From NCBI RefSeq assembly GCF_022288725.1, contig NZ_JAKNTA010000008.1:310001-374000 (forward strand): a stretch of DNA of 64,000 bases. Reading direction: 5' to 3'. The notes below the pieces were generated by a model that saw only the letters and a list, made by a program, of their open reading frames with translations, made no database searches and had not been told where the DNA came from. Numbering within the stretch: position 1 is the stretch's first letter; each line of letters opens with the position of its first letter. This document shows positions 26,532 to 35,963 of this stretch, one piece after another. Made by a program: the position numbers and the translations under genes. This DNA comes from Kitasatospora sp. A2-31 (GTDB lineage: Bacteria > Actinomycetota > Actinomycetes > Streptomycetales > Streptomycetaceae).

Positions 26532-28564
26532 ACCTCGCCCTGCCCGCCCTCGTCCCCGCGCTGCCCGCGATCGGTGCCGCCGCCACCCTGGCCACCGGCA
26601 GGAGGGCCCCCGGGCTGGCCAAGCCGCTGGCGATCGTGCCGGTCGCCGCCTCGGCCGTGCTCGCCGTGGTGGTCGCGCTCCAGCTCGGCACCGGCCAGGT
26701 CCTGGACGCCGCCACCCGGCTCACCCCGACCGGCGGCCCCGAGATCTCGCTGGGCTTCTACCTGGACGGCTACAGCTCGCTGATCTCCGTCCTGGTCGGC
26801 CTGGTCGCCACCTGCGTGCAGGTCTACTCGACCGCCTACCTCAAGGGCGACCCGCGCTACCCCTCGTACGCGGCGCTGGTCTCGCTCTTCACCGCGGCGA
26901 TGTTCCTGGTCGTCTACTCGGGCGACCTGATCGTGCTGCTGGTCGGCTGGGAGGTCATGGGCATCTGCTCGTACTTCCTGATCGGCCACCACTGGGAGAC
27001 CGCCGACGCGCGCTCCGCCTCGCTGAAGGCCTTCCTGGTCACCAAGCTCGGCGACGTACCGTTCCTGTTCGGGATCTTCCTGCTCGGCGCCGACGCCGGC
27101 AGCTTCCGGGTCCCGGACGTGCTGGCCGCCGCCACCGACGGCCGGCTCGGCCACCCGACGCTGACCGCGCTGCTGCTGCTCGCCGGGGTCGCCGGCAAGA
27201 GCGCGCAGTTCCCGCTGCACACCTGGCTCCCGGACGCGATGGCCGGCCCGACGCCGGTCTCCGCGCTGATCCACGCCGCCACCATGGTCGCGGCCGGCAT
27301 CTACCTGGTGGCCCGGCTGCTGCCGGTCTTCCTGCTCTCCGGGGCGGCGCTGGTCGTGCTGGCGGTCATGGCCGCCGTGACGATGATCGGTTCGGCGCTC
27401 TGCGCACTCGCGCAGGACGACCTGAAGCGGGTGCTCGCCTACTCGACCGTCGGCCAGCTCGGCTACATGGCCGGCGCGCTGGCCAGCGGCGACCGCGAGG
27501 CGTCCGTCTTCCACCTGGTCACCCACGGCGTCTTCAAGGCGTTGCTGTTCCTCGCCGCCGGTGTGGTGATCCACGCCGCGCACACCAACTCGATCTCCGC
27601 GATGTCCCGGGTGCCGGGGCTGCGCAAGCGCGTCCCGGACGCCTACTGGACGATGGGCATCGCGCTGGCCGCCCTGGTCGGGCTGCCGCCGTTCTCCGGC
27701 TTCTTCAGCAAGGAGGCTGTGCTGACCGCCGCCGAGCACGCCGCCGACGGCGACGCGCTGACCAACGGCCTCGGCCCGGCCTCGGCCGTCCCGGAGGCGG
27801 CCGGGTGGATCGTGCTGGTCTCGGCCGCGTTCACCGCGCTGCTCACCGCGGCCTACGCGGCCCGGATGTTCCTCATCACCTTCCACACCCCGGCGGCCGT
27901 CGCCGCCGTCGCCCACGGGGCGGGGCGGCCGGACCACGAGACCGACGCGCCGTACTCGCCCGAGGTGGACGAGGCCGACCCGGCCACCGCGGAGCCGCCC
28001 GCGATGCGCTGGCCGCTCTGGGTGCTGGCCCTCCCCACCATGGGCCTCGGCGTGCTCGGCCTGCGTTCCGCCTGGCTGCCCGCGCTGCTGGACGGCGGCT
28101 CGCTGCGCCCCTCGCCCGTCACCGCCGTGATCGGCACCGGCCTCGCGGTGATCGGCGCACTGCTGGCGTACGGGGCCTGGCGCTCCGCCACCGCGCGGGT
28201 CGCGGCCGGCCGCCCCGAGCCGGCCGACGCGGGACGGGTGCCCGAGCAGGCCGGAGCCCCGGCCGCCGAGGTGATCGTCGGTGACCCCGGGCGTGCCCTG
28301 CTCGGCCCGCTGTTCGGTCCGGCCCGGCACGGCTTCGGCGTCGACCGGCTCTACAGCGCGCTGTTCGTCCGCCCGGTGGCCGCCGCCGCGCAGCTGGTCC
28401 GCTTCCTCGACCGCGAGGTCATCGAGACCTACGTGCGCGGCAGCGGGCTCGGCGCCAACCTGCTCGGCCGGGCCGTCCGGCTCGCGCAGACGGGCAACGC
28501 GCAGACCTACCTCAGCGCCCTGCTCGCCGGCGTCGTCCTGCTGGCCGTCCTGGTGGCGGTGTAG
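26528..28564 (+). CDS. nuoL: NADH-quinone oxidoreductase subunit L
   Basis: 678 residues. Antiporter-like subunit with 14 or more helices plus the long amphipathic C-terminal helix. Motifs include GWEVMGICSYFLIGHHWETA, AQFPLHTWLPDAMAGPTPVSA, HAATMVAAGIYLVAR and DLKRVLAYSTVGQLGYM. The conserved Lys/Glu of proton-translocating channels are within these blocks. Relative to the Gram-negative protein it has a charged loop near residue 470-500. The stop is 72 bp before nuoM. Confidence 0.94.
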   Translation: MNLALPALVPALPAIGAAATLATGRRAPGLAKPLAIVPVAASAVLAVVVALQLGTGQVLDAATRLTPTGGPEISLGFYLDGYSSLISVLVGLVATCVQVYSTAYLKGDPRYPSYAALVSLFTAAMFLVVYSGDLIVLLVGWEVMGICSYFLIGHHWETADARSASLKAFLVTKLGDVPFLFGIFLLGADAGSFRVPDVLAAATDGRLGHPTLTALLLLAGVAGKSAQFPLHTWLPDAMAGPTPVSALIHAATMVAAGIYLVARLLPVFLLSGAALVVLAVMAAVTMIGSALCALAQDDLKRVLAYSTVGQLGYMAGALASGDREASVFHLVTHGVFKALLFLAAGVVIHAAHTNSISAMSRVPGLRKRVPDAYWTMGIALAALVGLPPFSGFFSKEAVLTAAEHAADGDALTNGLGPASAVPEAAGWIVLVSAAFTALLTAAYAARMFLITFHTPAAVAAVAHGAGRPDHETDAPYSPEVDEADPATAEPPAMRWPLWVLALPTMGLGVLGLRSAWLPALLDGGSLRPSPVTAVIGTGLAVIGALLAYGAWRSATARVAAGRPEPADAGRVPEQAGAPAAEVIVGDPGRALLGPLFGPARHGFGVDRLYSALFVRPVAAAAQLVRFLDREVIETYVRGSGLGANLLGRAVRLAQTGNAQTYLSALLAGVVLLAVLVAV

Positions 28565-28636
28565 CCGGATGCCCCGCCCCGCCCCGCCGGTCCCCCCGAT
28601 GTCCACCGCCGCCCGTACCGCCCGTAGGAGCCCCCG

Positions 28637-30232
28637 ATGAACGCAGTCCTCATCGCCCTCCTGCTGCTGCCGCTGGCCGGCGCCGCGCTGACCCTGGCGC
28701 CGGTGTTCGGCGCCGACGCGGCCGTCGCCGACCGGCGCGCGCTCCGGCTGAACAGCGCCGTCACCGGTGCCGTGCTCGTGCTGACCGTCGTGCTGGCGGC
28801 CGGCTTCGACCACGACGAGCCCGCCCGGATGCAGGCCACCACGGACGTGTCCTGGATCCCGGCCATCGGCGTCCGGTTCCACCTCGGCGTGGACGGCGTC
28901 TCGCTGCCGCTGATCGTGCTGACCTCGCTGCTCACCTTCCTCTGCGCGCTGTACTCGGAGAAGCGGCCGCCCTCGGGCGACGCCCCGGGCGGAACCCCCG
29001 GTGCGGGCCGTCCGTCGGCGCCCCGTCCGTCGGCGCAGTCCTTCGTCGGGCTGTTCCTCCTCCTCGAGGTGGGCATGCTCGCCACCTTCGCGGTGCTGGA
29101 CCTGCTGCTCTTCTTCCTGGCCTTCGAGATCGTGCTGATCCCGATGTACTTCCTGATCGCCCGCTGGGGGAGCGGCGCGAAGGTGCCGGCCGCCAACCGG
29201 TTCATCCTCTACACCCTGCTCGGCTCGGCCGTGATGCTGCTCGGCTTCCTGCTGGTCGGCAGCAAGGCGGGCACCTTCGACATGCAGGCCCTGGCCGCCG
29301 CGCACGGCAACGGCCTGAGCCACACGACCCAGGTGACCGCCGCCTTGGCGATCATGGTCGGCCTCGCGGTCAAGGCCCCTGCCTGGCCGCTGCACAGCTG
29401 GCTCCCGGACGCGCACACGGCGGCCCCGACCGTCGGCTCCGTCCTACTCGCCGGCGTGCTGCTGAAGATGGGCACCTACGGCCTGGTCCGCGTCCTCCTC
29501 CCGGTCGTGCCCGACGGCACCGCGACGCTCGCCCCCTACCTGGGCGCGTTCGCCGCCGTCGGCATCGTCTACGGCTCACTGGCCTGCCTCGCGCTCGCCC
29601 GCCCCGGTTCGAAGGGCGACCTCAAGCGCCTGATCGCGTACTCCTCCGTCGGCCACATGGGCTTCGTCCTGCTGGGCATCGCCTCCCTCACGGCGGTGGG
29701 CGTCAACGGCGCGCTGTTCGCCAACATCGCCCACGGTCTGATCACCGGTCTGCTCTTCTTCGTGGTCGGTGCGCTCAAGGACCGCTACGGCACGGCGGAC
29801 CTCGACACCCTGGCCGGCTCCACCGGCGGCGCGCTCTACGGGCGGGCCCCGCGGATCGGCGCCCTGCTCGCCTTCGCCGCCGTCGCCAGCCTCGGCCTGC
29901 CCGGCCTGGCCGGCTTCTGGGGCGAGCTGCTCGCGATGTTCGGCGCCTTCGACCCGGCCGCCGGTCTCTCGCGTCCCGCGTTCCTCACCTACATGGTCCT
30001 GGCCGGCCTCGGCACCCTCCTCACCGCCGCGTACCTGCTGGTCGTGGTCAAGCGCGTCTGCATGGGCGACCCGAAGCAGCCCGCCCCGGTGGCCGAGCTC
30101 GCCGACCTGCGCCCGTACGAGGCGGTCAGCTGGACGCCGCTGGCCGCGCTCACCCTGCTGGCCGGACTCTGGCCGGCGCTCCTGCTGAGCCTCTCCGAAC
30201 CCGCCGTCAAGCTCCTCCTCGGGGGTGGCTGA
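28637..30232 (+). CDS. nuoM: NADH-quinone oxidoreductase subunit M
   Basis: 531 residues; ATG with AGGAG 8 bases upstream. Antiporter-like proton channel. Marks: VDGVSLPLIVLTSLLTFLC, EIVLIPMYFLIARWGSG, WPLHSWLPDAHTAAPTVGS and DLKRLIAYSSVGHMGFVLLG. A Gly/Pro/Ser-rich insertion (residues about 115-134) sits in a loop. Two bases separate its stop from nuoN. Confidence 0.94.
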   Translation: MNAVLIALLLLPLAGAALTLAPVFGADAAVADRRALRLNSAVTGAVLVLTVVLAAGFDHDEPARMQATTDVSWIPAIGVRFHLGVDGVSLPLIVLTSLLTFLCALYSEKRPPSGDAPGGTPGAGRPSAPRPSAQSFVGLFLLLEVGMLATFAVLDLLLFFLAFEIVLIPMYFLIARWGSGAKVPAANRFILYTLLGSAVMLLGFLLVGSKAGTFDMQALAAAHGNGLSHTTQVTAALAIMVGLAVKAPAWPLHSWLPDAHTAAPTVGSVLLAGVLLKMGTYGLVRVLLPVVPDGTATLAPYLGAFAAVGIVYGSLACLALARPGSKGDLKRLIAYSSVGHMGFVLLGIASLTAVGVNGALFANIAHGLITGLLFFVVGALKDRYGTADLDTLAGSTGGALYGRAPRIGALLAFAAVASLGLPGLAGFWGELLAMFGAFDPAAGLSRPAFLTYMVLAGLGTLLTAAYLLVVVKRVCMGDPKQPAPVAELADLRPYEAVSWTPLAALTLLAGLWPALLLSLSEPAVKLLLGGG

Positions 30233-30234
30233 GC

Positions 30235-31836
30235 ATGCTCGGACCCCAGCTCGCCGCACTCGGACCTCACTCCACGGGGCAGCACACTGTGACCTCCCTC
30301 GCCGTAGCCAACCCGGGCAGCCTGATCCAGTCCGTGGACTGGGTGGCGATCGCGCCCCCGCTGATCGCCGCCGTGGCCGCCCTCGCGGTGCTGGTCACCG
30401 ACCTCTTCCTGCCCGAGCGCCACAAGAGGCTCCTCGGCCTGCTCGCCGCGGCCGGACTCGCCCTCGCGCTCATCTCGCTCCTCCCGCTCACCGGGGGGTC
30501 GCCCCGGGTGACGTTCTGTGCGCAGAACGTAACAGGCGCCACTGACAACGCCGGCTGCTCCTACGTCGCCGACCACTTCGCCCTGGTCTTCCAGCTGCTC
30601 GCGCTCGGCGGCGCACTGATCGCCGCGCTGCTCTCGGTGCACACCGTCGAGGACGAGAAGCTGCCCGGCGGCGAGTACTGGTTCCTGCTGCTCTCCAGCG
30701 CCACCGGCGCCGCCCTGCTGCCCGCCTCCCGCGACCTCGCCACCCTGGTGATCGCCCTGGAGGTGGCCTCGCTGCCGGCCTTCGCGCTGGTCGCGCTGCG
30801 CCGGGACGGCCGGGGTGCCGAGGCCGCGCTCAAGTTCTTCCTCACCTCCGTCACCGCCACCGCCGTGATGCTGCTCGGCGTCGGGTTCGTCTACGCCGCC
30901 GCCGGCAACCTCCACCTCGGCGCGGTGGCCGAGGGCCTGGCGCACGCTCCGGCCCAGCTGAAGCCGCTGGCCGAGGTCGGCGCGGTGCTCACCCTGGTCG
31001 GCTTCGCCTTCAAGGTCGCCGCCGTCCCGTTCCACTTCTGGGTGCCCGACACCTACACGGGCGCCCCGCTGCCGGTGGCCGGCTACCTCTCGGTCGTCGG
31101 CAAGGCGGCCGGCCTGTCCGGCCTGGCGCTGGTCACCGTGATCGCGTTCCGGCCGTACGCGCACACCTGGGGCCTGGTGCTCGCGGTGCTGGCCGCCGCC
31201 ACCATGACGGTCGGCAACGCGGGCGCGCTGCGCCAGCGGTTCGACACCCGGTACAGCGCCGTCCGGCTGCTCGCCTGGTCCTCGGTCGGCCAGGCCGGCT
31301 ACCTGCTGGTCCCGCTGGCCGCCGCCGGGTACGCGCCCACCGGCACCGACCCGCTGGGCGCCACCGCGGCGTACGCGCTGATCTACGGCGTGGTGAACCT
31401 GGGCGCCTTCGGCGTGGTCGCCGCCGTCGGCCGGCGGGCCGGGACCAGCGTCGACGACTTCCGCGGCCTGTTCGCCCGCCGGCGCTGGACCGCCCTGGCG
31501 CTCGCCTTCTTCCTGCTCTGCCTGGCCGGCCTGCCGCCGGGCGTGATCGGCCTGTTCGGCAAGGTCGTGGTGTTCCGCGCCGCGGTCGACGCCGGGCTGG
31601 GCTGGCTGGCCGTGGTGATGGCCGTCAACGTGGTCGTGGCGCTCTACTACTACCTGCTCTGGACGGCGCGGCTGTTCGCTCCGGTGGCGGCCGGGGAGCC
31701 GGTCGGCGAGGCTGTCACCGAGCGCCGGCTCCCGGTCCCGCTCGCGGCCACGCTCGGACTCACCGCCTCCGCGGCCGTGGTGCTCTCGGTGGCCCCGGAG
31801 CTCGTCCTCCAGGTCGTCGGCGGCACCCTGTTCTGA
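30235..31836 (+). CDS. nuoN: NADH-quinone oxidoreductase subunit N
   Basis: 533 residues, last gene of the operon. Antiporter-like subunit; marks are ALEVASLPAFALVALRRDGR, AAVPFHFWVPDTYTGAPLPV and RLLAWSSVGQAGYLLVPLAA. The N-terminal 15 residues before the first helix are not conserved, so a start at the later GTG (about 30289) is also possible. Followed by htpX after a gene-free gap of 158 bp. Confidence 0.93.
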   Translation: MLGPQLAALGPHSTGQHTVTSLAVANPGSLIQSVDWVAIAPPLIAAVAALAVLVTDLFLPERHKRLLGLLAAAGLALALISLLPLTGGSPRVTFCAQNVTGATDNAGCSYVADHFALVFQLLALGGALIAALLSVHTVEDEKLPGGEYWFLLLSSATGAALLPASRDLATLVIALEVASLPAFALVALRRDGRGAEAALKFFLTSVTATAVMLLGVGFVYAAAGNLHLGAVAEGLAHAPAQLKPLAEVGAVLTLVGFAFKVAAVPFHFWVPDTYTGAPLPVAGYLSVVGKAAGLSGLALVTVIAFRPYAHTWGLVLAVLAAATMTVGNAGALRQRFDTRYSAVRLLAWSSVGQAGYLLVPLAAAGYAPTGTDPLGATAAYALIYGVVNLGAFGVVAAVGRRAGTSVDDFRGLFARRRWTALALAFFLLCLAGLPPGVIGLFGKVVVFRAAVDAGLGWLAVVMAVNVVVALYYYLLWTARLFAPVAAGEPVGEAVTERRLPVPLAATLGLTASAAVVLSVAPELVLQVVGGTLF

Positions 31837-31994
31837 CCTCCGCCGGCCGGGCCCGCCCCGGCCGGCCCCGGTGGGTGCGGTGCGGCGGTCACCGGCGAGG
31901 TCACAAGGGAACAAGGCCCACGGCCCCACCCGTTGAGCGGGCAGAGGGACGAGGCAGAGAGGGCTTCCCCACCGCACCATTGGAGGGCCTTGCC

Positions 31995-32858
31995 GTGCAC
32001 CGCCGGCACAACGGACTGAGGACCGCCGCACTGCTCGGCGGCCTCTCGGCACTGATCCTGCTGATCGGCAGCCTCTTCGGCCGCACCGGATTCGTGATCG
32101 CCCTGGTGGTGGCCCTCGGCACCAACGCCTACGCGTACTGGAACAGCGACAAGCTCGCGCTGCGCGCGATGCGGGCCCGCCCGGTGAGCGAGATCGAGGC
32201 GCCCCGGCTCTACCGGATCGTCCGCGAGCTCTCCACCTCCGCCCGGCAGCCGATGCCCCGGCTCTACATCTCGCCCACCCCGGCGCCGAACGCCTTCGCC
32301 ACCGGCCGCAACCCGCGCAACGCGGCGGTCTGCTGCACCGACGGCATCCTGCAACTGCTGGACGAGCGCGAGCTGCGGGGCGTGATCGGGCACGAGCTGA
32401 GCCACGTCTACAACCGGGACATCCTGATCTCCTCGGTCGCCGGGGCGCTCGCCTCGGTGGTGATGTTCCTGGTGAACTTCGCCTGGCTGATCCCGTTCGG
32501 ACGCAGCGAGGACGACGACGGGCCCGGTCTGTTCGGGACGCTCGCGATCATGATCCTCGGGCCGCTGGCGGCCTCGCTGATCCAGCTGGCCGTCAGCCGT
32601 TCCCGCGAGTACCAGGCCGACGCCGACGGCGCCCGGATCACCGGGGACCCGCTCGCCCTGGCGAGCGCGCTGCGGAAGCTGGAGGCCGGCACCCGGCAGC
32701 TGCCGCTGCCGCCCGAGCCGCAGCTCCAGACGGCCAGCCACATGATGATCGCCAGCCCGTTCCGGCCGGGCGAGGCCGGCGCCCGGCTGTTTTCGACGCA
32801 CCCGCCGATGGCGGAGCGGATCGCCCGGCTGGAGCAGATGGCCGGCTACCGGCGCTGA
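31995..32858 (+). CDS. htpX: Zinc metalloprotease HtpX
   Basis: 287 residues, GTG start with GGAGG eight bases before it. M48-family membrane metalloprotease for quality control of membrane proteins. Two N-terminal helices (residues 8-45), the zinc site HELSH (His133, Glu134, His137) after LDERELRGVIG, helices near 150-200, and the third ligand in SREYQADADGA. It follows the nuo operon directly and may take part in turnover of its membrane subunits; that link is inferred only from position. Confidence 0.94.
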   Translation: MHRRHNGLRTAALLGGLSALILLIGSLFGRTGFVIALVVALGTNAYAYWNSDKLALRAMRARPVSEIEAPRLYRIVRELSTSARQPMPRLYISPTPAPNAFATGRNPRNAAVCCTDGILQLLDERELRGVIGHELSHVYNRDILISSVAGALASVVMFLVNFAWLIPFGRSEDDDGPGLFGTLAIMILGPLAASLIQLAVSRSREYQADADGARITGDPLALASALRKLEAGTRQLPLPPEPQLQTASHMMIASPFRPGEAGARLFSTHPPMAERIARLEQMAGYRR

Positions 32859-32958
32859 ACGCCCGCCACCCGCGCCCGGCCCACCCGCGCCCCGCCACCC
32901 GCACCCGGCCCACCCGCCGCGGCCGGGGGGCCGGGCGGGCCCGGGGGCGGTTCCGGGT

Positions 32959-34416
32959 TCAGCCGGCGGCGGTCTCCTCGTACGCCCGGCGCAGCCGGTG
33001 GACGCCCTCGGCGGCGTGCGCGGGGCTGTCCACCCCGGCGTAGCTCAGCCGCAGGTGCGGGGCCGGCGGCTCGGCCGCGTAGTAGGGGCGGCCGGGGGCG
33101 ACCAGGACACCGGCCCGGAGCGCGGCGGCGGCGAGCGCTGTCTCGTCGGTGCCGTCGGGCAGCCGGAGCCAGAGGTGGTAGCCGCCCGGCCGGTACGCGC
33201 CGAGCAGACCGGGGAGCTCGCGGCGCAGCGCGGCGATGGTGGCGGTCCGGCGGTCGCGCAGCTCGGCGCCGAGCGTGCGCAGGTGGCGGGCCCAGCCGGG
33301 GTCGGCGACCAGCTCCAGCGCGGCCTCCTGGAGCGGCCGGGAGACGAAGAAGCTGTCCACCACCTGGGTGGCCCGCAGCCGCTGGCGGGCGGGACCGCGG
33401 GCGGTGAGTGCGCCGACCCGGAGGTTGGGCGAGGCCGCCTTGGTGAGCGAGCGCAGGTGGACCACCACGCCGTCCGGGTCGTCGGCGGCGAGCGGGCGGG
33501 GCAGCGCGGGGGAGTCGGAGTGCACCAGGCGGCGGGCGAAGTCGTCCTCGACCACGAAGGCGCCGGCGGTCCGGGCGATCCGCAGCACCTCTGCCCGCCG
33601 CTCGGCCGAGAGCACCGCGCCGGTCGGGTTCTGGAACAGCGGCTGGCAGACGAAGAGCCTCGCCCGGGTGGCGTCGAAGGCCGCCGCCAGCAGGTCGGTG
33701 CGCACGCCGTCCGCGTCGACCGGCACCGGTACCACCCGGAGTCCGGCGGCCCGGGCGGCGGCCAGGGTGCCGGGGTAGGTCGGGGACTCGACCAGGACGG
33801 GGGCGCCGGGGGCGACCAGCGAGCGCAGGGCCACGGTCAGCGCGCTCTGGCCGCCGGCGGTGATCAGCACGTCCCCCGCGTCGAGCGGCCCGCCGTTGCC
33901 GCCGATGTCGCGGGCGAACCAGCCGCGCAGTTCGGTCAGACCCTCCACCGGCGGGCGGTCCCAGGCGCCGGGGCGCCGTCCGGCCCGGGCCAGTGCGGCG
34001 GCCAGCAGGCGCTCCGGCAGCAGCGAGGCGTGGGGGTAGCCGCCGGTGAGGTCGACGACCCCGGGCGCGGGGACGTTCAGGGTGGCGAGCAGCGGCTCCG
34101 CCGCGGGGGTGCGCGGGCCGTCGGCGCTCAGCGCCACCTCCTGCCAGGAGAGGTCGCCGGAACGCCCCGGCGGCGGGGCGGTGGCGGGCGCGGTGGGCGG
34201 GGCGAAGGCGGCGGCGCGGAAGACCCCGGCGCCCGGCCGGGAGACCACCAGGCCCTCGGCGGCCAGCACGGCGATCGCCCGGGAGACCGTCACCGGGCTG
34301 ACCTGGTGGCGCTCGACCAGCGCCCGGCTGGACGGCAGCTTCCGCCCCTCCGGATAGCGCTCCACTTCCCGTCGGAGGATGTCGGCGAGTCCGGTGACGC
34401 TGCTACGCTCGTTCAT
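32959..34416 (-). CDS. MocR-type regulator (GntR HTH fused to aminotransferase-like domain)
   Basis: 485 residues. N-terminal GntR winged helix (KLPSSRALVERHQVSPVTVSRA, about residues 25-46), then a linker and a class I/II aminotransferase-like domain with the PLP Lys in RSLTKAASPNLRVG. MocR proteins bind PLP or an adduct and regulate PLP synthesis, GABA or amino-acid use. The gene is divergent from an EamA transporter and the start codons overlap by two bases; a repeated GATAGC element on the transporter side is a candidate operator. The pdxST genes are not visible here. Confidence 0.92.
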   Translation of the reverse strand: MNERSSVTGLADILRREVERYPEGRKLPSSRALVERHQVSPVTVSRAIAVLAAEGLVVSRPGAGVFRAAAFAPPTAPATAPPPGRSGDLSWQEVALSADGPRTPAAEPLLATLNVPAPGVVDLTGGYPHASLLPERLLAAALARAGRRPGAWDRPPVEGLTELRGWFARDIGGNGGPLDAGDVLITAGGQSALTVALRSLVAPGAPVLVESPTYPGTLAAARAAGLRVVPVPVDADGVRTDLLAAAFDATRARLFVCQPLFQNPTGAVLSAERRAEVLRIARTAGAFVVEDDFARRLVHSDSPALPRPLAADDPDGVVVHLRSLTKAASPNLRVGALTARGPARQRLRATQVVDSFFVSRPLQEAALELVADPGWARHLRTLGAELRDRRTATIAALRRELPGLLGAYRPGGYHLWLRLPDGTDETALAAAALRAGVLVAPGRPYYAAEPPAPHLRLSYAGVDSPAHAAEGVHRLRRAYEETAAG

Positions 34417-34460
34417 GACGGCACAAGATAGCGCTACTCAGTCCCTCGCGATAGCACCCG
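34404..34460. promoter_or_regulatory. Overlapping divergent promoters and repeats, MocR/EamA
   Basis: On the plus strand TACGCT (34404-34409) ends five bases before the EamA ATG at 34415; on the minus strand TATCTT (34430-34425) ends eight bases before the MocR ATG at 34416. Both are placed where a -10 box would give a leaderless mRNA. Downstream of the EamA ATG, GATAGCGCT and GATAGCACC form a direct repeat of 21-bp spacing (start to start), with the palindrome AGCGCT within the first. MocR regulators often bind direct repeats, so this could be the operator. -35 elements are not clear. Confidence 0.4.
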
Positions 34461-35416
34461 AGCAGCCGGCGCCTGCCCCCGGAGCCCGCGCTGCCGACGG
34501 CGCCCCCAGCCGCAGCCGCTCCTCCCGCGTCAGCGGCTCCTCCCGCGGCGGCCGTTCCCCCAGGAGCTCCGGCACCGTGCTGGCCGGGCTCGGGGTGCTC
34601 TCCTTCTCGTTCAGCTTCCCGGCCACCGCCTGGGCCCTGAGCGGCTTCGGTCCGTGGACGGCCACCGGGCTGCGCGGGGTCCTCGCCGGGCTCCTCGCCG
34701 CGGTCTGCCTGGCGGCCGCCCGGGTCCCGGTCCCCGAACGCCGCCACTGGCCCGGCCTGCTGGTGGTCTCGGCCGGCTGCGTGCTGGGCTTCCCGCTGCT
34801 CACCACGCTGGCCCTGCGGACCTCGTCGACCGCGCACTCGGCCGTCGTCATCGGGGTGCTGCCGGTCGCCACCGCCTCGATCGCGGCACTGCGGACCGGC
34901 CGGCGGCCGTCCCGGGCCTTCTGGGGCGCGGCGCTGACGGGGGCGGCGGCGGTACTGACGTTCACCCTGATGCAGAGTCACGGCCGGCCGACCCTCGCGG
35001 ACCTCTACCTGTTCGCCGCGCTGCTGGTCTGCGCCGCCGGGTACGCGGAGGGCGGGCGGATCTCCCGGGAGCTGCCGGGGTGGCAGGTGATCGGCTGGGC
35101 GGTGGTCGCGGCGCTGCCGGTCACGGTGCTGACCACCGCACTGGCGCTGCCCGCGGAGCCGGTCCACCCGGGTGCGAAGGCGGTGGCGGGGCTGGCGTAC
35201 ACGGCGGTGGTGTCGCAGTTCGGCGGGTTCGTGGTCTGGTACCGGGGGATGGCGGCGATCGGCGTGCCGAAGGCCAGCCAACTCCAGCTCGCGCAGCCGC
35301 TGCTGACGCTGGTCTGGTCGGTGCTCCTGCTGGGCGAGGAGCTGCCGGCTGCGGCGCCGGTCACGGCGGTGGTGGTACTGGTCTGCATCGCGGTCACCCA
35401 GCGCGCCCGCAGCTGA
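34415..35416 (+). CDS. EamA/DMT-family transporter
   Basis: 333 residues. Ten transmembrane helices in two EamA repeats (residues about 55-325); segments SFSFSFPATAWALSGFGPWT and PLLTLVWSVLLLGEELPAAAP open and close the protein. The first 54 residues are a low-complexity Ser/Arg/Pro/Ala extension. An alternative start is GTG 34577, which has AGGAG ten bases upstream and would begin at the first helix. The divergent MocR gene probably controls it, suggesting export of an amino acid or vitamin-B6-related compound; not demonstrated. Confidence 0.88.
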   Translation: MTAQDSATQSLAIAPEQPAPAPGARAADGAPSRSRSSRVSGSSRGGRSPRSSGTVLAGLGVLSFSFSFPATAWALSGFGPWTATGLRGVLAGLLAAVCLAAARVPVPERRHWPGLLVVSAGCVLGFPLLTTLALRTSSTAHSAVVIGVLPVATASIAALRTGRRPSRAFWGAALTGAAAVLTFTLMQSHGRPTLADLYLFAALLVCAAGYAEGGRISRELPGWQVIGWAVVAALPVTVLTTALALPAEPVHPGAKAVAGLAYTAVVSQFGGFVVWYRGMAAIGVPKASQLQLAQPLLTLVWSVLLLGEELPAAAPVTAVVVLVCIAVTQRARS

Positions 35417-35453
35417 GGCCGGGACGGCCGCCGCGCCCGCGCCCGCGCCCGCA

Positions 35454-35478
35454 CCCGCACCCGGGCACCGGGTGCGGG
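35454..35478. terminator. Hairpin after EamA gene
   Basis: CCCGCACCCGG (35454-35464) pairs with CCGGGTGCGGG (35468-35478) around GCA. Preceded by repeated CCCGCG units, between convergent genes. Confidence 0.6.
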
Positions 35479-35498
35479 CGCGGCGCGGTGGCGGACGG

Positions 35499-35963
35499 TC
35501 AGGTGTTCTCGGGGCGGTAGACGCAGAGCGCCCAGATGATGAAGACGTCCGCCGCGATCACGATGATCGACCAGAACGGGTAGTACGGGAGGTCGAGGAA
35601 GTTCTCCAGGGCGCTCAGCGCGACGACCGCGACGGCGGCCCAGCGGGCCCAGCGGGCGCCCGAGAGGAGGAAGCCACCGATCAGGGCGACCACCGCGCCG
35701 ATGATGACGTGGACCCAGCCCCACCCGGTGAGGTCGAAGCGGAACACGTAGCGCGGGGTGGTGAGGAAGACGTCGTCGTCGGCGATCGCCATGATGCCGC
35801 GGAAGGCCTCGAAGAAGCCGTTGATCAGCATCAGGACACCGGCGAAGACGACCAGCCCGGGGGCCCACTCGCCGAACCGGTTGACCGAGGTCGGCGGCGG
35901 TGGCTGCCCGGTGCCGGAGCGCCAGGGCGGGGGTTGGTCGGGGGTGGGCGACGCGCTGCTCAT
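35499..35963 (-). CDS. Small membrane protein with four helices (DUF7144-like)
   Basis: 154 residues. Start ATG 35963 is preceded by GGAGGAG. After a 35-residue Pro-rich cytoplasmic N-terminus there are four hydrophobic segments: WAPGLVVFAGVLMLINGFFE, VHVIIGAVVALIGGFLL, WAAVAVVALSALENF and WSIIVIAADVFIIWALCVY. The pattern fits actinobacterial small integral proteins often written as DUF7144. No catalytic residues; function unknown. Divergent from ctaD with about 275 bp between. Confidence 0.75.
   Translation of the reverse strand: MSSASPTPDQPPPWRSGTGQPPPPTSVNRFGEWAPGLVVFAGVLMLINGFFEAFRGIMAIADDDVFLTTPRYVFRFDLTGWGWVHVIIGAVVALIGGFLLSGARWARWAAVAVVALSALENFLDLPYYPFWSIIVIAADVFIIWALCVYRPENT

Noticed and set aside
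26216..29416. A 1,066-residue minus-strand frame opposite the nuoK-nuoM genes
   Set aside because: Composition (His/Gln/Arg/Gly repeats) is the mirror of transmembrane-rich coding on the plus strand; the plus-strand nuo genes are unambiguous.
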